Positions 37,335 to 46,823 of a stretch of DNA of 64,000 bases are shown in pieces. This DNA is from an uncultured Rhizobium sp. (GTDB lineage Bacteria > Pseudomonadota > Alphaproteobacteria > Rhizobiales > Rhizobiaceae), in the NCBI GenBank assembly GCA_945952315.1, contig CAMFIE010000005.1, positions 1-64,000 on the forward strand. Reading direction: 5' to 3'. The stretch's first letter is position 1. Each line of letters opens with the position of its first letter. Under the pieces are notes generated by a model. It had not been told where the DNA came from. It ran no database searches and saw only the letters and a program-made list of their open reading frames with translations. A program made the translations under genes and the position numbers.

Positions 37335-39548
37335 TCAGTCTTCCAGTTCCAGCATGATGGTGGCCAGAGGCGGCAGAACCATTTCCGCTGAAATTTCCCC
37401 ATTGGCGTGCCTGTGGGCCGTCACCCGGCCCTGATTGCCCATGCCGGACCCGCCATATTGCCCGGCATCGGTATTGATGATTTCGCGCCAGCTCCCCTCC
37501 GAAGGCAGCCGCAGGTGATAGGACATCTGCGGCACGGGCGTGAAATTGCTGATGACCGCAATGGGCTTTTCTCCCGGTGCCCGGCGCAGCCAGGCATAGA
37601 CCGAGCGGTCGGCATCATCGGCAGACAGCCATTCGAAGCCGTCGCCCTCGCAATCGCGCCCGTGAAGGGCTGCGCGGTTGCGATAGGTATGGTTGAGCTC
37701 CTTCACCAGATCGCGCATGCCGCGATGCGGGGCATGGTCGAGCAGGTGCCAGTCCAGCCCGCGGCTTTCGGCCCATTCCTGCCGCTGCGCAAACTCCTGC
37801 CCCATGAACAGCAGCTTCTTACCCGGATAGCCCCACATGAAGGCGTAATAGGCCCGCAGCGTCGCGAATTTCTGCCAGTCGTCGCCCGCCATCTTGTTGA
37901 GCAGCGAGCCCTTTCCATGCACGACCTCGTCGTGGGAAAGCGGCAGCACGAAGTTTTCGCTAAAGGCATAGAGCAGGCCGAAGGTCAGCTCGTTGTGGTG
38001 ATATTTGCGATGCACCGGATCGCGCTTCAGATAGGCCAGCGTGTCATGCATGAAGCCCATGTTCCACTTGAAGCCGAAGCCGAGCCCGCCCTCGTTGGTG
38101 GGGTGGGAGACCTTCGGCCAAGAGGTGGATTCCTCCGCAATCGTCACCACGCCGGGATGACCGCCATAAAGGCGCGCATTCATTTCCTGCAGGAATTCGA
38201 CCGCTTCCAGATTTTCCCGTCCGCCAAACTGGTTGGGGATCCATTCGCCTTCCTTGCGCGAATAGTCGAGATAGAGCATCGAGGCGACCGCATCGACGCG
38301 CAAGCCGTCGAGATGGAAGATCTCCCGCCAGTAGAGCGCATTGTTGATGAGGTAGGATTTCACCTCGGTTCGCCCGAAATTGTAGATCGCCGTGTTCCAG
38401 TCCGGGTGAAAACCCTTGCGCGGATCGGCATGCTCGTAAAGGGCGGTGCCATCAAACCAGCCGAGCCCGTGGGCATCGGTGGGGAAATGCGCGGGCACCC
38501 AGTCGAGGATGACGCCGATCCCGGCCTTGTGGCAGCCGTTGACGAAGCGGGCAAAGCCTTCCGGATCGCCGAAACGGGCGGTCGGCGCATAGAGGCCCGT
38601 CGTCTGGTAACCCCAGGACGGATCATAGGGATGCTCGGTGATCGGCAGGAATTCGATATGGGTGAAACCCATGTCGGTGCAATAGGGAATAAGACGGTGC
38701 GACAGCTCTTCCCAGGAGAGGAACGTGCCGTCATCGCGCCGCTGCCAGCTTCCGGCATGCACTTCGTAGATGGAAATCGGCTGGCGGCGGGGATCGACGC
38801 TCGCCCAATGCGCCATATGCGCCTCGTCTTCCCAGAGCGAACCGATATCGCCGGTGGTGACTGAGGCGGTCTTTGGCCGCATCTCCGCCTTGCGGGCAAA
38901 GGGATCGGCCTTCAGCGGCATCACCGTGCCATCCGGCCCGACGATCTCGAACTTGTAGGGCTCGTCACTGCCGAGACCGGGCACGAAGATTTCCCAGATG
39001 CCGCTGTCATGGCGGGCGCGCATCACATGCATCCGGCCATCCCATTTGTTGAAATGGCCAACGACCGAGACGCGCTTCGCATTCGGGGCCCAGACTGCAA
39101 AGTGGCAGCCGGTCGCGCCTTCATGCTCGCGGATATGGGCGCCCATCTTTTCATGCAGGCGCACATGCGAGCCTTCCCGCAGGAAGTAATCGTCCATCGG
39201 CCCGAGGATCGGACCGTAGCTGTAGGGATCGTCGACCAGCCATTCGTCCGCGCCGCGCCGCGCCCGGTAGCGCAAGGGCTTTCGGGTCTTCGCGCTGATC
39301 GGACCGGCAAAAAAGCCCTGGGCATCGAGCTGTTTCAGCTGGCCCAGCACCGTTCCGTCCAGCGCTTCGGCGACAAGCGCTTCGGCACCGGGAACGAAGG
39401 CGCGGGTGATCAGGCCGTCTGGCGTTTCATGCGGGCCGAGCACGGCAAAGGGATTGCCGTGCGTTCCCGTAAGAATGGCTGCCACCTCCGCTGCATGCGG
39501 CTCTGCTGCCGGTTTGCCTGCATCGGATCTGGGTGGCACTTTCGTCAT
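37335..39548 (-). CDS. glgB: 1,4-alpha-glucan branching enzyme
   Basis: Makes alpha-1,6 branches. The 737-residue GH13 protein has a long N-terminal part with two beta-sandwich regions (the second is the CBM48 block FAVWAPNAKRVSVVGHFN), the catalytic barrel with GLRVDAVASMLYLDYS, TIAEESTSWP and PLSHDEVVHGKGSLL, and a C-terminal sandwich. The ATG at 39548 overlaps the stop of glgP by 4 bases (ATGA); a frame reading further upstream lies entirely within glgP and is not used. Confidence 0.96.
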   Translation of the reverse strand: MTKVPPRSDAGKPAAEPHAAEVAAILTGTHGNPFAVLGPHETPDGLITRAFVPGAEALVAEALDGTVLGQLKQLDAQGFFAGPISAKTRKPLRYRARRGADEWLVDDPYSYGPILGPMDDYFLREGSHVRLHEKMGAHIREHEGATGCHFAVWAPNAKRVSVVGHFNKWDGRMHVMRARHDSGIWEIFVPGLGSDEPYKFEIVGPDGTVMPLKADPFARKAEMRPKTASVTTGDIGSLWEDEAHMAHWASVDPRRQPISIYEVHAGSWQRRDDGTFLSWEELSHRLIPYCTDMGFTHIEFLPITEHPYDPSWGYQTTGLYAPTARFGDPEGFARFVNGCHKAGIGVILDWVPAHFPTDAHGLGWFDGTALYEHADPRKGFHPDWNTAIYNFGRTEVKSYLINNALYWREIFHLDGLRVDAVASMLYLDYSRKEGEWIPNQFGGRENLEAVEFLQEMNARLYGGHPGVVTIAEESTSWPKVSHPTNEGGLGFGFKWNMGFMHDTLAYLKRDPVHRKYHHNELTFGLLYAFSENFVLPLSHDEVVHGKGSLLNKMAGDDWQKFATLRAYYAFMWGYPGKKLLFMGQEFAQRQEWAESRGLDWHLLDHAPHRGMRDLVKELNHTYRNRAALHGRDCEGDGFEWLSADDADRSVYAWLRRAPGEKPIAVISNFTPVPQMSYHLRLPSEGSWREIINTDAGQYGGSGMGNQGRVTAHRHANGEISAEMVLPPLATIMLELED

Positions 39549-42007
39549 CCGGCTCTCCAGATTTCCTTGGCATATTGGCGGATGGTGCGGTCCGAGGAGA
39601 ACCAGCCCATGCGGGCCGTGTTGCGCACGGCCTTGGCGGTCCAGCTCGACGGATTGGCCCAGAGGCAATCCACCTCGCGCTGCGCCTTGGTATAGGCATC
39701 GAAATCGGCGGCGACCATGAACCAGTCATGGCTGTAGAGCCCTTCGACCAGACTTGCAAAGCGGCTGCGGTCATCGGGCGAGAACACGCCGGAGGCAATC
39801 GCCGACAGCGCCTGCGACAGCTCCTTCGAGGCTTCGATGGCCGGGCGCGGGTCATAGCCATCGGCCCGCTTCTTCGCCACTTCTTCCGCGGTGAGGCCGA
39901 AGATCACGATATTGTCGTCGCCCACCCAGTCGCGCATTTCCACATTGGCGCCGTCGAGCGTGCCGATGGTGAGAGCGCCGTTCAGCGCGAACTTCATGTT
40001 GCCGGTGCCGGATGCTTCCATGCCCGCAGTGGAAATCTGCTCGGAAAGATCGGCGGCGGGCACCATTACTTCGGCAAGCGAGACATTGTAGTTGGGCACG
40101 AAAACGACCTTCAGCAGCCCGCGCACCGCCGGGTCATTGTTGATCACCCGTGCGACGTCATTGGCAAGCTTGATGATCAGCTTGGCATTGTGATAGCTCG
40201 GCGCCGCCTTGCCCGCGAAGAGTTTCACGCGCGGGGTCCAGTCGAGTTCCGGATGCGAGCGGATCTGGTCATAAAGCGCAACCGCTTCCACGATATTCAG
40301 CAATTGCCGCTTGTATTCGTGAATGCGCTTGATCTGGATGTCGAACATCGCGTTCGGATCGATCCGCACACCCATGCGATTGGCGACGAGGTTCGACAGT
40401 GCCACCTTGTTTGCACGCTTCACGGCGGCAAATTTTTCCTGGAAGGCCTTGTCTTCCGAGAAACTGTCGAGCGCCTTCAGCTTTTCCGCGTCATCGAGGA
40501 AATCGTCGCCGATTGCCTCGCGGATCAGGCCCGTCAGGCCCGGATTGCACTGCATCAGCCAGCGGCGCGGGGTAATGCCGTTGGTCTTGTTGTTGATGCG
40601 GGTCGGATAGAGCTTGTGCAGATCGGCAAACACGGTCTCCTTCATCAGGTCCGTGTGCAAGGCCGAAACGCCGTTGATGCTGTGCGAGCCGATGAAGGCG
40701 AGATTTCCCATGCGCACGCGCCGCTCGCCATTTTCATCGATCAGCGAAATCGAGCGGATCTCGTTGTCGGTCATCGCCTTCACCTTGCGGGCATCGACGA
40801 GAATATGGGCGTTGATCGCATAGACGATCTGCATGTGGCGCGGCAGGAGCCGCTCGAACAGCGGCACGGGCCAGCTTTCCAGCGCCTCGGGCAGAAGCGT
40901 GTGGTTGGTATAGCTGAAGGTGCGCCAGGTGAGATCCCAGGCCTCGACGAAATCGAGATGATGCACGTCCATCAGAAGCCGCATCAGCTCGGCGACCGAG
41001 ACGGCCGGATGCGTGTCATTCAGCTGGATCGAGACCTTGTCCGGCAGATTGCGGAAGTCCGGATATTGCTGGAGATGGCGGCGAAGGATGTCCTGCAGCG
41101 AGGCGGACGAGAAGAAATATTCCTGCCGCAGGCGCAGCTCCTGCCCGGCCGGTGTCGCATCCGCGGGATAAAGCACGCGGGCAAGCGCTTCGGCCTTGTT
41201 GCTCTCACGCAGCGCACCGATATGGTCGCCGGCATTGAAGGCATCGAGCAGGATCGGATCGATGGGCTGTGCCGTCCACAGGCGAAGCGTGTTGACGCGC
41301 TGTGCCCGCCAGCCGACCACCGGCGTATCATAGGCCATGGCGATCACCCGCTCGGCGGGCTTCCAGACATAGCGCGGCGGCTCGTCATAGGAGCCAACGG
41401 TATCCACCGAACCGCCAAAGCCGATCTCGTAGGCCGCTTCCCGGCGCCCGAACTCCCAGGGGTTGCCATGGGCAAGCCAGGTTTCCGGCAGTTCCACCTG
41501 CCAGCCATCCGACATCTGCTGGCGGAAAAGGCCGTGCATGTAGCGGATCCCGTAGCCATAGGCGGGAATATCCACGCTCGCCATGCTTTCCATGAAACAG
41601 GCGGCGAGACGGCCAAGGCCACCATTGCCAAGTGCTGCATCCGGTTCGAGTGCGGCAATCACATCCATCTCCACGCCGAGCGAGGAAAGGGCCGCACGGA
41701 TTTCCTCCATCAGGCCGAGATTGGACACGGCATCGCGCATCAGGCGGCCGATCAGGAATTCGAGCGACAGATAATAGACCCGCTTCGAATCATTCTCGTA
41801 GGCCTTGCGGGTGGATTGCATCCAGCGGTCGATGATGCGGTCGCGGATGACGAGGATGGTTGCCGTCAGCCAGTCATGCGGCTTGGCGACTTTCGCATCC
41901 TTGCCGATGCGGTAGGTCAGTTGCTCGATGATTTCTCCGGCCAGTATCTCGGGCGATGATTGCCGTGGTGCGGGGGAGGGGATCTCGGGCTTTGCTGATG
42001 AATTCAT
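39545..42007 (-). CDS. glgP: glycogen phosphorylase
   Basis: Releases glucose 1-phosphate from glycogen ends. The 820-residue GT35 enzyme has the PLP lysine segment EASGTGNMKFALNGALTIGTLDG, the allosteric-type N-terminus without a phosphorylation serine, and the QLNDTHPAVSVAELMR substrate-binding loop. First gene of the operon. The ATG at 42007 is preferred to a TTG at 42070. The upstream gap to the terminator at 42131-42160 is short (about 120 bases) and must contain the operon promoter. Confidence 0.96.
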   Translation of the reverse strand: MNSSAKPEIPSPAPRQSSPEILAGEIIEQLTYRIGKDAKVAKPHDWLTATILVIRDRIIDRWMQSTRKAYENDSKRVYYLSLEFLIGRLMRDAVSNLGLMEEIRAALSSLGVEMDVIAALEPDAALGNGGLGRLAACFMESMASVDIPAYGYGIRYMHGLFRQQMSDGWQVELPETWLAHGNPWEFGRREAAYEIGFGGSVDTVGSYDEPPRYVWKPAERVIAMAYDTPVVGWRAQRVNTLRLWTAQPIDPILLDAFNAGDHIGALRESNKAEALARVLYPADATPAGQELRLRQEYFFSSASLQDILRRHLQQYPDFRNLPDKVSIQLNDTHPAVSVAELMRLLMDVHHLDFVEAWDLTWRTFSYTNHTLLPEALESWPVPLFERLLPRHMQIVYAINAHILVDARKVKAMTDNEIRSISLIDENGERRVRMGNLAFIGSHSINGVSALHTDLMKETVFADLHKLYPTRINNKTNGITPRRWLMQCNPGLTGLIREAIGDDFLDDAEKLKALDSFSEDKAFQEKFAAVKRANKVALSNLVANRMGVRIDPNAMFDIQIKRIHEYKRQLLNIVEAVALYDQIRSHPELDWTPRVKLFAGKAAPSYHNAKLIIKLANDVARVINNDPAVRGLLKVVFVPNYNVSLAEVMVPAADLSEQISTAGMEASGTGNMKFALNGALTIGTLDGANVEMRDWVGDDNIVIFGLTAEEVAKKRADGYDPRPAIEASKELSQALSAIASGVFSPDDRSRFASLVEGLYSHDWFMVAADFDAYTKAQREVDCLWANPSSWTAKAVRNTARMGWFSSDRTIRQYAKEIWRAG

Positions 42008-42130
42008 GTTCCGGCTCTGCTGATGCGACTTTTTGAAACCTGACGTTAGACCAATCAATCCGGTTTTCAAACCGATTTAATTTTCTATTTCGTTGTCATG
42101 ACCATCTGTTTCCAAGCGCACAATAAAATC

Positions 42131-42160
42131 AAGGCCCATTCGGTTGTCCGAATGGGCCTT
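42131..42160 (-). terminator. hairpin between the TadG-like gene and glgP
   Basis: Thirteen-base arms AAGGCCCATTCGG and CCGAATGGGCCTT around a 4-base loop, followed on the minus strand by GATTTTATT. It sits 26 bases past the TadG-like stop and upstream of the glgP promoter, and should end the TadG-like transcript. Confidence 0.85.
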
Positions 42161-42186
42161 TCTCGCAAATCGGGAGGTCTCGGGTG

Positions 42187-43359
42187 TCAGTTGGTCAGGA
42201 TCGTCAGCTGTTCTGCAGCCTTGTCACCGATGGTCTTGAAGGCGCGGATGAGATCGGCCGTGTTCTCGGCTGCGAAGTAATGGTTCGCATCGGTCGCACA
42301 GTATTTCAGCAATGCCTGACCCTTTGACGGTGCCATGAACGCAACGGTGAAGACTTCTACCTTCTTCGAGCGTGCATCGTCGCAAGCAGCCTTTGTATAG
42401 GTATCGTCAATCGAGTAGTTGTTGTCACCGTCGGTCATGAAGACCATGTATTTTGTCGGGATCTGGCCATTCTTGTTCTTATGTGCCGCGTCTTCGCTCG
42501 CGTTTGTCACCCGCTTGACACCTTCCTTGAAGGCTTCGGTCGAGCTTGTGCCGCCTGCTGCATAAAGTGCGTTCACGTAGCCGGATACACCGGTTGTGCC
42601 CCAGTTGATCGCCAGCGGCGTGTACATGCTCAGGTCGTAGGACACCGCACCGGTTCGGACATATTTGGTGTCCGGATCGGCCTGGTTGAGCGTCGACAGC
42701 AGCGAGGCGGTCGCCATTTTCAGCGATTCGATCTTGGTGTAATATTTCGTGCAGCTGTAGGTGCCGTAATACCGGTTGTAGCAGGTGCCGGTATAGGACG
42801 TGTTCGTGTAGTCGCCCATCGAGCCGGACTGGTCGAGCACGAAATACATCGACAGCGCGTTCTTGGTTTCGGTCGTGCTGGTCGCGGTGCTGGTCACCTT
42901 GATGTCGGCCGTCGTGTAGCCGAGCATGCGCGCCAGCGGGCTGAGCGGCAGCGTATAGGTCGCATCCATCGTCACCGTGTATTTCTTGCCGGTCACGTTG
43001 AAGGGCTCGGTGAGCACGGTCACCGTCGGATCATTGGTCTGCGACGGCAGGGTATTGTCGTTCGCATTGTTCGGGTCATTCGTCGCGCCGATCTGACCCT
43101 TCAGGAATTCGACGGAGAGTTCTTTCGCATCAGCCTCGTTCTTGGCCTTCGACGCCAGCGCCGAGGCGGCGGCGAGCGAGGCCGTATCGGCGGCCACCTG
43201 CAGCTTGTTCTTGAACATGATCATGTTCGCCGTATCGATAGCCATTCCGATCGAGCCCAGAAGAACAGGTATCATGAACGCCGACGTGACGGCGAAATTG
43301 CCGGATTTGTCCTTTGCAGCCTGCGTGATGCAGGCCAGGGACGAGCCAAACGCTTTCAT
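42187..43359 (-). CDS. TadE/TadG-like pilus assembly protein with von Willebrand A domain
   Basis: A 390-residue membrane-anchored protein. Residues 20-45 (GNFAVTSAFMIPVLLGSIGMAIDTANMI) form the TadE/G helix with a prepilin-like start, then comes a beta-rich spacer, then a VWA domain (about 170-380) with the MIDAS motif D-Q-S-G-S and TDGDNNYSIDD. The loop after the MIDAS is rich in Tyr and has two Cys (GTCYNRYYGTYSCTKYY). Other tad genes are missing nearby, so it is an orphan copy. It may serve a tight-adherence pilus encoded elsewhere or a separate envelope task. Confidence 0.87.
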   Translation of the reverse strand: MKAFGSSLACITQAAKDKSGNFAVTSAFMIPVLLGSIGMAIDTANMIMFKNKLQVAADTASLAAASALASKAKNEADAKELSVEFLKGQIGATNDPNNANDNTLPSQTNDPTVTVLTEPFNVTGKKYTVTMDATYTLPLSPLARMLGYTTADIKVTSTATSTTETKNALSMYFVLDQSGSMGDYTNTSYTGTCYNRYYGTYSCTKYYTKIESLKMATASLLSTLNQADPDTKYVRTGAVSYDLSMYTPLAINWGTTGVSGYVNALYAAGGTSSTEAFKEGVKRVTNASEDAAHKNKNGQIPTKYMVFMTDGDNNYSIDDTYTKAACDDARSKKVEVFTVAFMAPSKGQALLKYCATDANHYFAAENTADLIRAFKTIGDKAAEQLTILTN

Positions 43360-43431
43360 CGCGGGACCTCAACATAATTTGCGATATCGCAGTTATAATC
43401 GATACAAATTACGTATGAGTTTCTTTATAAG

Positions 43432-44343
43432 TTAAATATTTAATGAATGCGAATTTTGCGCGGGATCGGCAATGGCGATATCCACACGCTGGTAACCATC
43501 CTGTGCGCCATAGGCTTTCACGGTTCCGGCAAGCGGTGCGATATCGGCATAGTCGCGGCCGAAGCCTGCAACGATATGATCATCGCTTGCGAGCATCCGG
43601 TTGGTCGGATCGAATTCGATCCAGCCCGCCTCCGCTCCGCACCAGACACGCACCCAGGCATGCATGGCATCGGCACCCACCAGCCTCGGCTTGCCGGGTG
43701 GCGGCAATGTGCGCAGATAGCCGCTGACATAGCCGGCGGGAATGCCCAGCGAACGCAGGCCTGCAATCATGATATGGGTGAAATCCTGGCAGACGCCGCG
43801 TTTCAGCTGAAAGGCCTGTTCGGCAGGCGTATCCACCGTGGTCGCCCGGGCGTCATAGCGGAAATCGGCATGGATGCGCTGCATCAGCGAGCGGGCGATG
43901 GAGAACACGTCAGGCCCGGCATCCCGGCTTTCTTTCGCATAGGCATGGATCGCGTCGTCAATGCGCGGCAGGCGCGGGCTCGGGGCGAGGAAATGATGGG
44001 GCATGTCCGGTGCAACGGAACGGATCACGGCCAGCGCGCCTGTCATGTTCTGAAGCAGGATCGCGGCTTCGCTGTGCCATTTTGGAGCATTAACATCCAC
44101 CCGCGCCTTCAGGCGGACATGCAGCGCCGGATGCGGATGGCGAATGGCAAAGCCGGTCGCGGCCCCGCCGAAGAAACCGGTGAATTCGCGCCTGCTTTCC
44201 GGTTCCGGCAAAATCGTCAGCGCCTGCGTTTCGATGTGCTGGCGGCCCGGCAATGCGGCAGGCACGATGCGCAGCACATGCCGTCCATGGGCGACGGGAT
44301 GCGCATAGTCGGTTCCGATTTCGAGCGAAAGGTCATAGCGCAT
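43432..44343 (-). CDS. transglutaminase-like protease-fold protein
   Basis: A 303-residue protein with an N-terminal beta-sandwich (about 1-120) and a transglutaminase-like domain with the triad C185 (KRGVCQDFTH), H229 (ADAMHAWV) and D245 (WIEFDPTN). The set matches bacterial proteins usually encoded next to a circularly permuted ATP-grasp and an alpha-E protein. Transglutaminase-fold members of this type are thought to cut or cyclise peptides. There is no signal peptide, so it acts in the cytoplasm. It starts 4 bases after the fused ATP-grasp/alpha-E gene. Confidence 0.9.
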   Translation of the reverse strand: MRYDLSLEIGTDYAHPVAHGRHVLRIVPAALPGRQHIETQALTILPEPESRREFTGFFGGAATGFAIRHPHPALHVRLKARVDVNAPKWHSEAAILLQNMTGALAVIRSVAPDMPHHFLAPSPRLPRIDDAIHAYAKESRDAGPDVFSIARSLMQRIHADFRYDARATTVDTPAEQAFQLKRGVCQDFTHIMIAGLRSLGIPAGYVSGYLRTLPPPGKPRLVGADAMHAWVRVWCGAEAGWIEFDPTNRMLASDDHIVAGFGRDYADIAPLAGTVKAYGAQDGYQRVDIAIADPAQNSHSLNI

Positions 44344-44347
44344 GGCG

Positions 44348-46705
44348 TCACGTCAGATAGGCGAGCGCAAGCGCATCGGAAAAGGCTTCGAGGTCTTTCT
44401 CCAGCTGGCGGAAACTGTCCGCATCGACTTCGGAGGCTGGAGCGGTTGCCAGACGCTGTTCGAGCGCCCGGATATCGCGGTGAAGCTGCAGGCGGTCTTC
44501 GGCGCTGTCCGGCAATTGCGAGACCGAACGCACGATTTCGGTGAGCTGGAACAGCACCGAACGGGGATTGTAGGGGTCAAGGCCCATCAGTTCCACGGTG
44601 CTGCTCGTGCTTGTGGTCACACTGTAGTGGCGGCGGTGGGTCATCACATTGTCGCCGATGTCGAGCAGGAGGTCATCCGCGCCATCCGGGGCGTCGGGCT
44701 GTGCAAGATGGGCAAGCAGCGTCGTCATGTGCAGCCCGCGCTCCAGGTGGCGGCCAATCGTCAGGAACCGCCAGCCCATGAAGCGATACATGTTTTCGTG
44801 CACGAGACCTGCAAAGCCCGCAAGCTTGCGCAGAAGGATGGTCATGGCATGGGCGGCATCGTCGCCCGCGGAAACCTTTTCGGCAAAGCGGTGCGCGGTC
44901 TTTTGCAGGTCTGTCAGCGCCATCCAGCCATCGGGCGAAAAGCGGTCGCGGATATTGCCCGCGGAATAGACGGCGCTATCAATATTGGCGAGCAGCATGC
45001 GCGGCACGGGCTCGGCCGTATCCACCTCCAGCGTCGCCATGTAGCGGGTGAGCATGGAGAGCAGCGGCAGGTCCGGATCACCGTTTTCGGCAAGCCGGGC
45101 GTGAAAGGCGCGCAGGATGCGCAAGGCCCCTTCGGCCCGTTCGATATAGCGGCCAAGCCAGAAGAGATTGTCGGCGGCCCGGCTTGGCAGATTGCCGCCC
45201 TGCCGGTGTCCGGCCTTGGTGCCGGATGCCGCAATCAGGCTCACATCCGGCACGGTCTCGCTGCTGACAATGCTGAGGTCTGCACTCTGGCCGCCCTCGT
45301 GAAAGGCAAAGATGCCGGGCTGTTCGCCGGCTCCCAGCCGTGCAAAGCCGCCGGGCATGATCGTCCAGCCTTCTGCCGTGCGGGCCGCATAAAAGCGCAG
45401 GATCATCGGGCGGGGCACGAGCCTGCCGGATTGCAGCGCAGGCCCGAGCGACAGGCCGGGGGCCGCCCGCAGCACCGCGCGCGGCTTGTCCCTGACGGTC
45501 CTTCGCTCGGTCGGCTTGAAGCCGCTGTTGCGCTCGAAGGGCGGAAGCGTTGCGAAGGCCGGGCCGAGCGCCATGGTGCAATCGTCCTCATCCGCTTCCA
45601 TTTCCCCGAAGAGCACGGGAAAGGCGGCAAGCGAAAGCGGCTTTCCGTTCAGCCGTTCGGCAATCGCGGGCAGATGCGCGCTGATGATGCCGGTTTCGAG
45701 AATGCCGCTGCCGAGCGCATTGATCATGGTGACGGATCCGGCGCGCACCGCCTCGAGCAGGCCCGGCGTTCCGGAAAGCGAGCCTTCTTCCAGCTCCAGC
45801 GGATCGGCGGCGGCGGAGGCAAGCCTGCGCCACAGCACGCTGACCGGCTTCGGACCGGAGATGGTGCGCACCATCAGCTCGCCATCGATCACCACCAGAT
45901 CCTCGCCCTCGAGCAGGGTGAAGCCCAGATAGCGGGCAAGATAGGCATGTTCGAAATAGGTTGCATTGGCGCGGCCGGGGGTGAGCACGCCCACCCGCTC
46001 ATCCTGCCCGTGCTGGTTTGACTGCAAGGTATCGCGGAAGCGCGCAAAGAAGGGGGCGAGCCGGTGCACGGCGCTGCGGTCGAACAGGCCGGAAAAGGCG
46101 CGCGTCGTCGCCACCCGGTTTTCAAGCGTGAAACCGGCACCGGAAGGCGCCTGCGTGCGATCCGCCAGCACCCGGAACCGTCCATCCTCTCCACGGGCGA
46201 CATCGAAGGCGAGGAAATGCAAAAAATGCCCGGAAGCAGGACGGATGCCGACGAGCGGCCGCAGGAACTCCGGATTGCCGGCAACCGCCATCGGCGGCAG
46301 CAGGCCTTCGGCGACCAGCCGGTTTTCTCCGTAGAGATCGGCGATCACCCGTTCGAGCAGGTCAGCCCTTTCGGACAGGCCTTCGGCAATCCCCTGCCAT
46401 TCGCCTTGCGGCAAAAGCACGGGGAAGGGCGAGAGCGGCCAGAGGCGCTGTGGCCCGCCACTTTCGCCATAGTCGCGGTGAAAGATCCCGGCATCGCGCA
46501 GATAGCGCTCGGCGCGGGCGAAGCGCTCCTGATTTTCCAGCGGCGGGCGGGCCTGCAGTGCCTCCGCAAGCGCCTGCCAGTGGGCGCGCACCTTGCCGGA
46601 GGCGTCCACCATTTCATCGAAAGTGCCGGGAACGGGAGCATAGCCCAGCGGCAGGCCGGTTGAACGGGTCGTTTCCGTCTCCCTGCTTCGCTGCCCTGCC
46701 GTCAT
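44348..46705 (-). CDS. fused circularly permuted ATP-grasp and alpha-E protein
   Basis: A 785-residue protein combining two domains that are often separate. Residues about 60-490 form a circularly permuted ATP-grasp ligase: a glycine-rich loop, LLPQGEWQGIAEG, VLTPGRANATYFEHAYLARYLG, and the TMINALGSGILE segment. From about 505 the alpha-E domain begins (ADNLFWLGRYIERAEGALR, all-helical to the end). Published analysis proposed that such sets make and modify peptides through ATP-dependent ligation. The ATG at 46705 has AAGG upstream; a GTG at 46741 would extend it. It is followed by the transglutaminase gene, so the two proteins probably work together. Confidence 0.9.
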   Translation of the reverse strand: MTAGQRSRETETTRSTGLPLGYAPVPGTFDEMVDASGKVRAHWQALAEALQARPPLENQERFARAERYLRDAGIFHRDYGESGGPQRLWPLSPFPVLLPQGEWQGIAEGLSERADLLERVIADLYGENRLVAEGLLPPMAVAGNPEFLRPLVGIRPASGHFLHFLAFDVARGEDGRFRVLADRTQAPSGAGFTLENRVATTRAFSGLFDRSAVHRLAPFFARFRDTLQSNQHGQDERVGVLTPGRANATYFEHAYLARYLGFTLLEGEDLVVIDGELMVRTISGPKPVSVLWRRLASAAADPLELEEGSLSGTPGLLEAVRAGSVTMINALGSGILETGIISAHLPAIAERLNGKPLSLAAFPVLFGEMEADEDDCTMALGPAFATLPPFERNSGFKPTERRTVRDKPRAVLRAAPGLSLGPALQSGRLVPRPMILRFYAARTAEGWTIMPGGFARLGAGEQPGIFAFHEGGQSADLSIVSSETVPDVSLIAASGTKAGHRQGGNLPSRAADNLFWLGRYIERAEGALRILRAFHARLAENGDPDLPLLSMLTRYMATLEVDTAEPVPRMLLANIDSAVYSAGNIRDRFSPDGWMALTDLQKTAHRFAEKVSAGDDAAHAMTILLRKLAGFAGLVHENMYRFMGWRFLTIGRHLERGLHMTTLLAHLAQPDAPDGADDLLLDIGDNVMTHRRHYSVTTSTSSTVELMGLDPYNPRSVLFQLTEIVRSVSQLPDSAEDRLQLHRDIRALEQRLATAPASEVDADSFRQLEKDLEAFSDALALAYLT

Positions 46706-46823
46706 GCCCACCTTCTGATTCTCATCAAGCGCGTCCTGCACCCGCGCGCGGACTCGAGGCCTAAAGCCATTCTTTCATGGCTTCAAGCGCTTTGTCCCCC
46801 GCCGGGACCCAGAGCACAGGGAA

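Noticed and set aside
46741..46741. GTG start of the ATP-grasp/alpha-E fusion
   Set aside because: The ATG at 46705 has a better ribosome site and removes a stretch without family resemblance.
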